Assembly (NCBI RefSeq): GCF_029674545.1
Contig: NZ_CP121354.1
Coordinates: 4,721,001-4,785,000 of the forward strand
Direction: 5' to 3'
Source of the DNA: Mesorhizobium sp. WSM4904
Lineage (GTDB): Bacteria; Pseudomonadota; Alphaproteobacteria; Rhizobiales; Rhizobiaceae
DNA length: 64,000 nucleotides
Under the pieces are notes generated by a model. That model searched no databases. It saw only the letters and a list, made by a program, of their open reading frames with translations, and had not been told where the DNA came from. The first letter of the stretch is position 1. Every line of letters begins with the position of its first letter. This document shows, piece by piece, positions 1 to 7,565 of the stretch. The position numbers and the translations under genes were made by a program.

Positions 1-594
1 GTCCTTGTCGCCCTTGGCTTCCGGCGGCAGCGCGTGGGCGGCGAGGCAGGTCGTGCGGACCGTGACCGGGCGCTCACCGACCAAACGGCGGGCGGCGCGC
101 AGCGACTTCTTTTCATTGTCAGCATCGAGGCCGTAGCCTGATTTGACCTCGACAGTTGTCACGCCCTCGGCGATCAACGCATCGAGGCGCGGCAGCGTCT
201 CAGTGACGAGCTCGTCCTCGCTGGCGGCACGCAGCGACTTGACCGAGGAGACGATGCCGCCCCCAGCGCGAGCCACTTCTTCATAAGTGGCGCCGGCCAG
301 CCGCATTTCGAATTCGTTGGCGCGGTTGCCGGCATAGACGAGATGTGTGTGGCAGTCGATCAGGCCGGGCGTGATCCAGCGGCCCGCGCAATCGATGTTT
401 TCGGCGCCCTGCCCGAGCGCCACCGGCAAATCGGCCTCGGCGCCGGCGTAGACAATGAGCCCGTCGCGAGCGGCGACGGCACCTTTTTCGACGATGCCCA
501 GGCCTGCCGCGCCTTCGGCCATGGTCGCCAGGCGCGCGTTGCGCCACAGACGAAGGCCGCTCTTCCCGTTTTCTCCACCCATCGTCTTTTCCAT
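1..594 (-). CDS. hutI: Imidazolonepropionase (partial, C-terminus outside window)
   Basis: Third enzyme of histidine degradation: hydrolyses 4-imidazolone-5-propionate to N-formimidoyl-glutamate in the cytoplasm. The translated 198 residues carry the amidohydrolase metal motif CHTH at about 81-84, followed by the HutI-typical stretch [14 protein letters not shown]. The remaining half lies beyond base 1. The start could be ATG 594 or ATG 582; a GGAAAAG run sits just upstream of 582, so the shorter form is equally plausible. It is divergent from hutF across a region holding a HutC-type palindrome, which suggests histidine-inducible control. Confidence 0.95.
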   Translation of the reverse strand, partial: MEKTMGGENGKSGLRLWRNARLATMAEGAAGLGIVEKGAVAARDGLIVYAGAEADLPVALGQGAENIDCAGRWITPGLIDCHTHLVYAGNRANEFEMRLAGATYEEVARAGGGIVSSVKSLRAASEDELVTETLPRLDALIAEGVTTVEVKSGYGLDADNEKKSLRAARRLVGERPVTVRTTCLAAHALPPEAKGDKD

Positions 595-610
595 TTGAAA
601 GGATGGCAAT

Positions 611-624
611 TATGTATATACATA
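611..624. promoter_or_regulatory. Putative HutC operator between hutI and hutF
   Basis: A perfect 14-base palindrome TATGTATATACATA. Its core TGTATATACA matches the operator core known for HutC repressors of other proteobacteria. It lies 16 bases upstream of the hutI start and about 57 upstream of hutF, so one bound dimer could repress both directions. hutC itself is two genes downstream. Confidence 0.7.
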
Positions 625-681
625 TTGAAACGCGACGCAAGTGGTAATGTCGCTCGGACATTCAGATTCGGGAGTTGGGAC

Positions 682-2037
682 GTGACGGCGATCTTTGCGG
701 AACGGGCGCTGCTGCCTGAGGGCTGGCGAGGCAATGTGAGGATCGCTTTCACTGCCGGCCGCATCACCGCGGTCGGGGCCGGCGCCTCCCCGCAGGCCGG
801 CGACGAGCGGCACGCCATCCTGTTGCCCGGCATGCCCAATCTGCACAGCCACGCCTTCCAGCGCGGCATGGCGGGGCTGGCCGAACTGCGGGGGCCTTCC
901 GCCGACAGTTTCTGGAGCTGGCGCGAGGTGATGTACCGCTTCGCGTTGTCGATGACGCCGGACCAGGTCGAGGCGGTCGCCGCGCAGCTTTATGTCGAGA
1001 TGCTGGAGGCCGGTTTTTCGCGTGTCGGCGAGTTCCACTATCTCCACCACGACCGCGACGGAAAGCCTTATGCCAACATCGCCGAGATGGCCGAGCGCAT
1101 CGCGGCGGCAGCCGGAGAGACGGGTATCGGGCTGACGCTGCTGCCGGTCTTCTACGCCCATTCCGCTTTCGGCGGTGCCACGCCGAACCAAGGCCAGCGA
1201 CGATTCATCAATGATGTCGAGCGGTTCGGGAGCCTGCTTGAGAAAAGCCGCGAAAGCGCATCGCAGTTGGAACGGGCAGTCGTCGGCGTCGCGCCGCACA
1301 GCCTGCGCGCCGTGACGCCGAACGAGCTTACGGCGGTCGCGGCGATGGCGCCGAACGGCCCGATCCACATCCATGTCGCCGAACAGGTAAAGGAAGTGGA
1401 GGATTGCGTGGCCTGGTCGGGCAAACGGCCCGTCGAGTTCCTGCTGTCCAAGGCGGACGTGGACAAGCGCTGGTGCCTGATCCACGCCACGCATATGACC
1501 GAGGCCGAAACCTCCGCCATGGCGAAGAGCGGCGCGATTGCCGGGCTGTGCCCGATCACCGAGGCCAATCTCGGCGACGGCACCTTCGCCGCGCCGCTGT
1601 TCATCGAGCATGGCGGTCGCTTCGGCGTCGGCTCGGACTCCAACGTACTGATCGGCCTTCCGGACGAGCTCCGGCAGCTCGAATATTCGCAGCGCCTCGC
1701 CCACCGCGCCCGCAACGTGCTGGCACGCGCGGGCGGCTCCACGGCGCGCGCGCTATTCGATGCCGCGCTCGACGGCGGCAGCCAGGCGCTTGGAGCCGGC
1801 CCGTCGCGGATTGCCGTTGGCGGTCCGGCCGACTTCGTCTCGCTCGACGCCGGCCATCCCTCGCTTGCCGGCAAGACGGACGACGCGATCCTCGACGCCT
1901 GGATCTTCGCCAATGGCAGCAAGGTCGATTGCGTTTGGGTGCACGGGAAAAAGCAGGTCAGCGGCGGCAGGCATGCCAAACGCGAGGCCGTCGCCGAGCG
2001 GTTCCGCAAAGTGATGACGACGCTTTCCGAGGGCTGA
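682..2037 (+). CDS. hutF: Formimidoylglutamate deiminase
   Basis: Converts N-formimidoyl-L-glutamate to N-formyl-L-glutamate plus ammonia, the five-step branch of histidine degradation. The 451-residue product has the usual length for HutF. It shows the amidohydrolase metal motif HSH near residues 55-57, a central HIHVAEQ segment, a LIHATHM segment and a GSDSN segment near the C-terminus. The GTG start at 682 is preferred because GGGAG and GGGA purine runs precede it and upstream in-frame codons have no homology. hutC follows after four bases. The presence of HutF implies that the deformylation step uses HutG, not seen here. Confidence 0.95.
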   Translation: MTAIFAERALLPEGWRGNVRIAFTAGRITAVGAGASPQAGDERHAILLPGMPNLHSHAFQRGMAGLAELRGPSADSFWSWREVMYRFALSMTPDQVEAVAAQLYVEMLEAGFSRVGEFHYLHHDRDGKPYANIAEMAERIAAAAGETGIGLTLLPVFYAHSAFGGATPNQGQRRFINDVERFGSLLEKSRESASQLERAVVGVAPHSLRAVTPNELTAVAAMAPNGPIHIHVAEQVKEVEDCVAWSGKRPVEFLLSKADVDKRWCLIHATHMTEAETSAMAKSGAIAGLCPITEANLGDGTFAAPLFIEHGGRFGVGSDSNVLIGLPDELRQLEYSQRLAHRARNVLARAGGSTARALFDAALDGGSQALGAGPSRIAVGGPADFVSLDAGHPSLAGKTDDAILDAWIFANGSKVDCVWVHGKKQVSGGRHAKREAVAERFRKVMTTLSEG

Positions 2038-2041
2038 TCCG

Positions 2042-2788
2042 ATGAGCATGGCCGCAACGGCAGAGATGGAGGACGGCGAGACCCTTTCGCTGCATCAGCG
2101 CATCCTCTCCGACATCCGCGAAAAGATCCTGTCCGGCGCTTGGGCGCCCGGCCATCGCATCCCGTTCGAGCACGAGCTGACGGCGGAATACAAATGCTCG
2201 CGCATGACGGTGAACAAGGCGCTGTCACAGCTCGCCAAGGCTGGGCTGATCGAGCGCCGCCGCCGCTCCGGCAGCTTCGTGCGCCAACCGCAATCGCAGG
2301 CGGCGGTGCTGGAACTGCACGACATCAGGATCGAGGTCGAAGCGCTCGGCCTGCCCTATCGCTACGAGCGGCTGGAGCGCCTGAGGCGGCGCAGCAATGC
2401 CGAGGACCGCGCGTTGCTCGGGCTCTCCGGCCCAGGTCCGGTGCTTTGGCTGGAAAGCCTGCATTTTGCCGGCGAACGGCCGTTCGCGCTCGAGCAGCGG
2501 CTGATCAATCTTTCAGCCGTGACCGGGGCCGGCGAGGAAGAATTCCTGGAAATCGCGCCCGGCCCCTGGCTGATCGGCCGCGTGCCGTGGAGCGAGGCCG
2601 AGCACCGCATCCGCGCCATGGCCGCCGACGACACAATCGCCGATGCGCTCGACATCGATCCCGGCGCGCCCTGCCTGGTGGTCGAGCGACGAACATGGAG
2701 CGCGGAACACCCGGTCACGCATGTGCGCTTCATCTACCCGGCGGAAAGCCACACGCTGGTGGCAAGGTTTACCCCGTCGCAGGGGTAG
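2042..2788 (+). CDS. hutC: Histidine utilisation repressor, GntR/HutC family
   Basis: Transcriptional repressor of the hut genes; urocanate is the known family inducer. The 248-residue protein has an N-terminal winged-helix GntR domain (about 15-85, with LTAEYKCSRMTVNKALSQL as the helix-turn-helix) and a C-terminal UTRA ligand-binding domain (about 95-240, ending in HPVTHVRFIYP). It is probably co-transcribed with hutF, four bases apart. A second ATG two codons downstream is an alternative start. The palindrome at 611-624 is its likely target, giving autoregulation. Confidence 0.93.
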   Translation: MSMAATAEMEDGETLSLHQRILSDIREKILSGAWAPGHRIPFEHELTAEYKCSRMTVNKALSQLAKAGLIERRRRSGSFVRQPQSQAAVLELHDIRIEVEALGLPYRYERLERLRRRSNAEDRALLGLSGPGPVLWLESLHFAGERPFALEQRLINLSAVTGAGEEEFLEIAPGPWLIGRVPWSEAEHRIRAMAADDTIADALDIDPGAPCLVVERRTWSAEHPVTHVRFIYPAESHTLVARFTPSQG

Positions 2789-2797
2789 CGCCAACGC

Positions 2798-2992
2798 CCC
2801 TTCTCCCCTTGTGGGAGAAGGTGGATCGGCGCGCAGCGCCGAGACGGATGAGGGGTGCTGGAAGAAATGAGGCGTCGAAAGGTTGAATGATTACAGGCGC
2901 CTAGCTCGCCCGAACTCGCGATCCTTCCAACACCCCTCATCCGGCCGCTTCGCGGCCACCTTCTCCCACAAGGGGAGAAGGGAACGCCGCGC
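2798..2992. repeat. Inverted pair of intergenic palindromic repeats
   Basis: Between the convergent hutC and RidA genes. Left unit about 2798-2865 (CCCCTTCTCCCCTTGTGGGA ... GATGAGGGGTG) and right unit about 2927-2992 in opposite orientation (CACCCCTCATCC ... CCACAAGGGGAGAAGG), with about 60 bases between. Transcripts from either side would fold strongly, so it may also act as a terminator. Related units recur elsewhere in the window. Confidence 0.8.
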
Positions 2993-3336
2993 TAAATCGC
3001 CGCCGTAATAATGATCTCGACCAGATATTCCGGGCCGGCGAGCTTGGCTTCGCCGGTGGCGCGGGCGGGCGTGTGGCCCTTCGGCACCCACTTGTCCCAT
3101 TCGGAATTCATCTCGGCGAAGGTGCTCATATCGGCCAGCCAGATGATCGCCTGCACGATCTTGGTCTTGTCGGTGCCGGCCTTGGCCAGCAGTTCGTCGA
3201 TGGTCTTCAGGATGTCGCGGGTCTGCGAGGCGACGTTGCCGCTGGGCTCGCCGACCTGGCCAGCCAGATAGACGGTGTTGCCGTGGATGACGATCTGGCT
3301 CATGCGCGGGCCGACATCGATGCGACGAATGCTCAT
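2992..3336 (-). CDS. RidA family protein
   Basis: 114 residues, full length for the RidA/YjgF/YER057c family, whose archetype hydrolyses reactive enamine/imine intermediates of PLP enzymes. The conserved Arg of the active site is present at about residue 92 (in TPARATGEAKL) and the C-terminal YLVEIIITA strand is typical. It is monocistronic, convergent with hutC and divergent from the metal-transport operon. The exact substrate cannot be told; many alphaproteobacterial paralogues exist and this may not be orthologous to RidA itself. Confidence 0.88.
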   Translation of the reverse strand: MSIRRIDVGPRMSQIVIHGNTVYLAGQVGEPSGNVASQTRDILKTIDELLAKAGTDKTKIVQAIIWLADMSTFAEMNSEWDKWVPKGHTPARATGEAKLAGPEYLVEIIITAAI

Positions 3337-3505
3337 GGGAGGTTCCTTCCTTATGGGAGTCGTGCTTCTTTAGAGTCCGTGCCGGCTCCGGGCAAGGCCG
3401 CCGGACGCGAAACCAATTGAGCCAATTGTCCGACTTCCACCTCTCTCGGCTACACGGCGAGTTGACCGGCCGAGAGACGGTTCCGCCGATCTGTCTTGTT
3501 GACTA

Positions 3506-3517
3506 ATGTAATAACAT
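3506..3517. promoter_or_regulatory. Putative Zur box upstream of metal ABC operon
   Basis: ATGTAATAACAT, an imperfect palindrome 49 bases before the ATPase start, in an otherwise GC-rich intergenic region. It resembles the alphaproteobacterial Zur consensus, whose half-site is close to TATAACAT. Zinc-bound Zur would repress the operon. Confidence 0.5.
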
Positions 3518-3565
3518 CACATATCGACAAAGCCCCTAAGATTTGCGGCCCGACCCGGAAGCCTG

Positions 3566-4396
3566 ATGACCAATGCCTGCCTGACCTTCAGCGACCTGAC
3601 GCTCGGCTACAACAGCCATCCGGCCATTCACCACCTCAACGGCATCGTCCGCAAAGGTTCGCTGACCGCCGTTGTCGGCGCCAACGGCTCGGGCAAGTCG
3701 ACCCTGATGAAGGGCATCGTCGGCGTGCTGAAGCCGATGGAAGGCAAAGTGGCGCGCGCGCCCGGCATGCGCACCGCCTATCTGCCGCAGCAGTCGGAGC
3801 TCGACCGCAGCTTTCCCGCGCGGGTCGTCGACCTGGTGTCGCTCGGCCTGTGGCCCAAGCGCGGCATGCTCGGCCGCTACACCAAAGAGGATCGCGAGTC
3901 CGTCAGCAAGGCGCTGATGGCTGTCGGCCTCGGCGGCTTCGAGAAGCGGCCGATCGACACGCTGTCCGGCGGCCAGCTGCAGCGCACGCTGTTTGCCCGC
4001 GTGCTGTTGCAGGACGCCGATTTGATCCTGCTCGACGAGCCGTTCAACGCGGTCGACCACAAGACCGTAGGCGACCTCATCCAGCTGATAAAGCGCTGGC
4101 ATGGCGAGGAGCGCACGATCATGGTCGTCGTGCACGACCTCGAACTCGTCCGGCAGAATTTTCCGGAGACCCTGCTGCTTGCCCGCCAGCCCGTCGCCTG
4201 GGGCGACACGAAAGAAACGCTGCGGCCGGAGAACCTGCTCAAGGCACGGCGCTTCCACGAGGCCTGGGAAGAGAATGCGCCCTGGTGCGAGCCCTCCGAA
4301 CACGATCATGGCCACGACCACGCGCATGGCGACCATGCCCATGCGCACGATCACCATCATGACCATCAGCACGGTACCGGACCGAGGGCGGCGTGA
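3566..4396 (+). CDS. Zinc/manganese-type ABC transporter ATP-binding protein with His-rich tail
   Basis: ATPase of a high-affinity metal importer (Znu/Azt-type cluster). 276 residues. Walker A GANGSGKST at 38-46, signature LSGGQ at 133-137, Walker B DLILLDEP at 152-159. The tail after about residue 248 is packed with His and Asp (HDHGHDHAHGDHAHAHDHHH), a probable metal-binding extension as seen in some ZnuC/AztA proteins. The permease start overlaps the stop codon, and the binding protein follows, giving a complete importer. Zinc is inferred from the family, the His tail and the Zur-like box; manganese cannot be excluded. Confidence 0.9.
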   Translation: MTNACLTFSDLTLGYNSHPAIHHLNGIVRKGSLTAVVGANGSGKSTLMKGIVGVLKPMEGKVARAPGMRTAYLPQQSELDRSFPARVVDLVSLGLWPKRGMLGRYTKEDRESVSKALMAVGLGGFEKRPIDTLSGGQLQRTLFARVLLQDADLILLDEPFNAVDHKTVGDLIQLIKRWHGEERTIMVVVHDLELVRQNFPETLLLARQPVAWGDTKETLRPENLLKARRFHEAWEENAPWCEPSEHDHGHDHAHGDHAHAHDHHHDHQHGTGPRAA

Positions 4397-5271
4397 TGGA
4401 TTTCCTATACGGCCTGTTCATCGCGCCTTTTGCCGATTTCGCCTTCATGCAACGGGCGCTGTTCGGCTCGCTGATGCTGTCGCTCGGCGCCTGTCCGGTC
4501 GGCGTCTTCCTGATGCTGCGGCGCATGAGCCTTTCGGGCGACGCGATGGCGCATGCCATCCTGCCGGGTGCGGCCGCCGGCTTCCTGCTCTATGGCCTCG
4601 AGATCCTGCCGATGACTGTCGGCGGCCTGATCGCCGGCATCATCGTGGCGCTCGGCGCCGGCGCCGTCTCGCGCTTCACCATCCAGCGCGAGGACGCCTC
4701 GATGGCGGCCTTCTATCTCATTTCGCTCGCCGTCGGCGTGCTGATGGTGTCGATCCGCGGCTCCAGCGTCGACCTGATGCATGTGCTGTTCGGCACCGTG
4801 CTGGCGCTCAACAATGAGGCGCTGGCGCTGATCGGCGGCATCGTGGTGGTGACGCTCGCCAGCCTCGCCATCTTCTGGCGCGCGCTGGTCGCCGAATGCC
4901 TCGATCCGCTGTTCCTGCGCTCGGTGAGCCGCATGGGCAGCCCGGTGCATTTCGTATTCCTCGGCCTCGTCGTGCTCAACCTCGTCGGCGGCTTCCAGGC
5001 GTTGGGCACGCTGCTGTCGGTTGGGCTGATGATGCTGCCGGCCGCCGCCGCGCGCTTCTGGACGGTGCGCGTCGAGCCGATGTGCGGGCTGGCGGTGCTG
5101 ATCGGCTTTGCTTCCTGCATCGCCGGGTTGCTGCTCTCCTATCACGCATCGCTGCCCTCCGGCCCGGCGATCATCCTTTCGGCCGGCGTCGTCTATTTCT
5201 TCTCGATCGTGTTCGGCTCGCGCGGCGCGTTGCGCGCCCGCATCGTGCATCACCGCCACCGGACCGCCTGA
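4396..5271 (+). CDS. Zinc/manganese-type ABC transporter permease
   Basis: ABC-3 family inner-membrane permease of 291 residues with about eight hydrophobic segments, the usual layout for ZnuB/AztB/MntB-type subunits. The conserved segment LSGDAMAHAILPGAAAGFL (about 40-58) includes the family's SHA-like coupling region, here in the form MAHAILPG. The ATG overlaps the ATPase stop by one base (TGATG), implying translational coupling. A GTG one codon upstream is an alternative start. The C-terminus ends in a basic His-containing tail. Confidence 0.9.
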   Translation: MDFLYGLFIAPFADFAFMQRALFGSLMLSLGACPVGVFLMLRRMSLSGDAMAHAILPGAAAGFLLYGLEILPMTVGGLIAGIIVALGAGAVSRFTIQREDASMAAFYLISLAVGVLMVSIRGSSVDLMHVLFGTVLALNNEALALIGGIVVVTLASLAIFWRALVAECLDPLFLRSVSRMGSPVHFVFLGLVVLNLVGGFQALGTLLSVGLMMLPAAAARFWTVRVEPMCGLAVLIGFASCIAGLLLSYHASLPSGPAIILSAGVVYFFSIVFGSRGALRARIVHHRHRTA

Positions 5272-5300
5272 GCTCAAACCCAAGCAAGGAGACCTTCACA

Positions 5301-6242
5301 ATGCTGAAATCCGTCCGCGCCGTCCTAGCGATGAGCGTTATAACATTAAGCACCTTCGCAAGCGCGTCGGCCTTCGCGGCACCGCTGAAGGTGGTGGCGA
5401 GCTTCACGGTGATTGCCGACTTCGCCAAAAATGTCGGAGGCGACCGCGTCGACATCACCACCATTGTCGGGCCGGACGGCGACGCGCATGTCTACGAGCC
5501 GAGCCCGGCCGATGCAGTGGCGATGGCGAAGGCCGATGTCGTGCTGGTCAACGGCCTGCATTTCGAAGGTTTCCTGCAGCGGCTGGTCGACGCCAGCGCC
5601 ACCAAGGCTTCGATCGTCACCTTGACCAAGGGTATCACGCCGATCGACTTCAAGCCGGAATTCGCCGATGCGGACGCTGCCGAAGGAGCCGGCACCGGCG
5701 GCGGCAAGACGGTTACCGACCCGCACGCCTTCCAGTCGATCGACAATGCCAAGATCTATGTGAAGAATATCGCCGATGCCTTTTGCACAGCGGATAGCGA
5801 GGGTTGCGACAGCTACAAGGCCAATGCGGCCGGCTATACCACCAAGCTCGATGCCCTGGAGGCCGAAGTGAAGGCGGCGATCCAGTCGATCCCGGAAGCG
5901 AAGCGCGTGGTCATCACCTCGCACGACGCCTTCGGCTATTTCGAGCACGAATATGGCCTGACCTTCCTGGCGCCGCAGGGAATCTCGACCGATTCCGAAC
6001 CGTCGGCCGCCGACGTCGCCAAGCTGGTCGAGCAGATCAAGCAGGACAAGGCGGCGGCAATCTTCATCGAGAACATCACCAATCCGCGGCTGATCGAGCA
6101 GATCGCCGGCGAGACCGGCATCAAGGTCGGCGGCACGCTCTATTCCGACGCGCTGTCGCAGCCCAACGGCCCGGCAGCGACCTATATCGACATGATGCAC
6201 AACAACATTACACAGATCAAAGGCGCCATCCTCGGCAGCTGA
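5301..6242 (+). CDS. Zinc/manganese-type ABC transporter substrate-binding protein
   Basis: Periplasmic metal-binding protein (cluster 9/A-I), 313 residues. A Sec signal peptide occupies about 1-28 (cleavage after ASAFA). Likely metal ligands are His in GDAHVYEP, His in TDPHAFQS, His in TSHDAFGYF and Asp in LYSDALS. It lacks the long central His-rich loop of classical ZnuA and in this respect looks more like AztC. The start is fixed by AAGGAG ten bases upstream and the signal peptide. Three consecutive rare AT-rich codons near codon 14 coincide with a Zur-like palindrome. Confidence 0.9.
   Translation: MLKSVRAVLAMSVITLSTFASASAFAAPLKVVASFTVIADFAKNVGGDRVDITTIVGPDGDAHVYEPSPADAVAMAKADVVLVNGLHFEGFLQRLVDASATKASIVTLTKGITPIDFKPEFADADAAEGAGTGGGKTVTDPHAFQSIDNAKIYVKNIADAFCTADSEGCDSYKANAAGYTTKLDALEAEVKAAIQSIPEAKRVVITSHDAFGYFEHEYGLTFLAPQGISTDSEPSAADVAKLVEQIKQDKAAAIFIENITNPRLIEQIAGETGIKVGGTLYSDALSQPNGPAATYIDMMHNNITQIKGAILGS
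5337..5346. promoter_or_regulatory. Candidate internal Zur half-box in the binding-protein gene
   Basis: GTTATAACAT contains the perfect 8-base palindrome GTTATAAC and the TATAACAT half-site also found in the operon promoter box. It is encoded by GTT ATA ACA TTA, codons very unusual in this GC-rich genome, within the signal peptide. This suggests selection for the DNA sequence, but the site is only a partial consensus match. Confidence 0.35.
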
Positions 6243-6252
6243 GCTGTCTAGG

Positions 6253-6288
6253 ATCCAACCGGGCCGGGAGCGGCCTGGTTGGATTTTC
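6253..6288 (+). terminator. Rho-independent terminator of the metal ABC operon
   Basis: Stem ATCCAACC (6253-6260) pairs with GGTTGGAT (6277-6284), extended by GGCCG/CGGCC around a GGAG loop, and is followed by TTTT. It begins 11 bases after the binding-protein stop codon. Confidence 0.8.
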
Positions 6289-6388
6289 CGGCTCGCACTC
6301 TCTATTTGGCAGAGAAATCCGCTGGCACGGATTGCCGCCCTTGTCCCAGGGTGGCATGACTGCGGCCAAAGATTGCGAGGACAAGACG

Positions 6389-6727
6389 ATGGAATACCGC
6401 CAGATCAGTGACGACTATTCGGTCTCCGGCCAGATCCAGCCCGAGGATATCGCCGCCATCAAGGACGCCGGCTTCAGAAGCGTGATCTGCAACCGGCCGG
6501 ACAACGAGCAGCCGGGCCAGCCTTCGGCCGACAGCATCAAGGCGGCGGCTGAAGCCGCCGGCCTTGCCTTCCGCTACATCCCCGTCATCAGCGGCCAGAT
6601 CACCATCGACAATGTCGAGGATCAGGCCGAGGCGCTCGACGAGCTCGAAGGCCCCGTGTTTGCCTATTGCCGTTCAGGCGCGCGCTGCACCAACCTCTAT
6701 GGGCTGATCCAGCAGCAGCGGGGTTGA
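6389..6727 (+). CDS. TIGR01244/DUF442 family phosphatase-like protein
   Basis: 112-residue protein of the dual-specificity-phosphatase-like DUF442 family, often labelled TIGR01244 sulfur transferase and known as the N-terminal half of beta-lactamase-hydrolase-like (Blh) proteins. The active-site loop CRSGARC starts at about residue 94 and fits the C-x5-R pattern of tyrosine phosphatases. A Ser precedes the Gly as usual. The stand-alone form with a metallo-beta-lactamase partner elsewhere is typical of rhizobia. Activity in persulfide or phosphate chemistry is not established. A weak GAGG purine run lies 9 bases upstream of the ATG. Confidence 0.82.
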   Translation: MEYRQISDDYSVSGQIQPEDIAAIKDAGFRSVICNRPDNEQPGQPSADSIKAAAEAAGLAFRYIPVISGQITIDNVEDQAEALDELEGPVFAYCRSGARCTNLYGLIQQQRG

Positions 6728-6769
6728 AGGCTTCCCGATAAGCCAATTCCGCAGGTTGGCGATCCTTCG

Positions 6770-6928
6770 CGCCCTCCCTCTGGCCTGGCGGCCATCTCCC
6801 CCGCTTGGGGGGAGATCGGCAACTCCGGCGCCTCGCTCGCCCTGCACCGTCTGAGATTGGCGAAAGCCAGCGTGACGTCTGATCTCCCCGTTGTGGGGGA
6901 GATGTCCGGCAGGACAGAGGGGGCGCTG
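6770..6928. repeat. Intergenic mosaic palindromic repeat (approx. 160 bp)
   Basis: Outer arms GCGCCCTCCCTCTGGCCTGGC and its inverted counterpart near 6905-6928, and inner arms CATCTCCCCC / GGGGGAGATG. The same composite recurs at about 14373, 15636 and 24063. The layout matches the rhizobial intergenic mosaic elements (RIME-like). It separates two convergent genes. Confidence 0.8.
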
Positions 6929-6959
6929 TCCCGCCGACGTATCCATAAATCAGCGAAAA

Positions 6960-7427
6960 CTAAATCGGCAGCGCGCCGGTCTCCTTCAGCGTCTCCAGCA
7001 CGATCGCCGTCTTCACATGCTGCACCGATTCATGCGGCAGCAGCACACCGTTGACGAACTCCGACAGTGATTTGAGATCGGGCGTCACCACCTTCAAAAT
7101 GTAGTCCATCTCGCCGGTCAGCGCATGCGCCTCCTGCACCTCGGGCAGCCGCGCCACCAACTCACCGAAGCGGCGGGCATTATCGCGGTTATGGGTGGCC
7201 AGGGTCACCGAGATCACATTGACCAGCGAAAAGCCGAGACGATCGCGGTCGAGCACGGCGCGGTAACCTCTGATGTAGCCATCCTCCTCCAGCCGCTGGC
7301 GGCGGCGCGAGCATTGCGAGGCCGACAGGTTCACGCGCTCCGACAGGTCGTTGTTGGTGAGCCGTGCATCGCCCTGCAGAAGCGCCAGTATCTTGCGGTC
7401 AAACTGATCAAGACGCGCGTCATCCAT
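6960..7427 (-). CDS. Lrp/AsnC family transcriptional regulator
   Basis: 155 residues. N-terminal winged helix (about 5-65, with LSERVNLSASQCSRRRQRLEE) and a C-terminal RAM/AsnC ligand-binding domain (about 75-145, with GEMDYILKV). The start at 7427 is chosen because TAGGAAAA lies just upstream; longer extension has no homology. It is divergent from hppD over 138 bases, so it most likely controls tyrosine or phenylalanine degradation in response to an amino acid. That target is inferred from position. Confidence 0.9.
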   Translation of the reverse strand: MDDARLDQFDRKILALLQGDARLTNNDLSERVNLSASQCSRRRQRLEEDGYIRGYRAVLDRDRLGFSLVNVISVTLATHNRDNARRFGELVARLPEVQEAHALTGEMDYILKVVTPDLKSLSEFVNGVLLPHESVQHVKTAIVLETLKETGALPI

Positions 7428-7565
7428 GGATTTTCCTAAAAATGTGCATGACTTGCGCATAATTCGAGCATTTCAAGCGGTTGAATGCAAGCACTGTGCG
7501 ACCGCTTCGCGCTAAAATGGATGAGGATGAAAATTGGTCGGCCGCAACAGCCTTGGAGAATTGCC

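Noticed and set aside
1152..2228. Minus-strand frame of 358 codons across hutF and hutC
   Set aside because: Shadow of two well-supported plus-strand genes.
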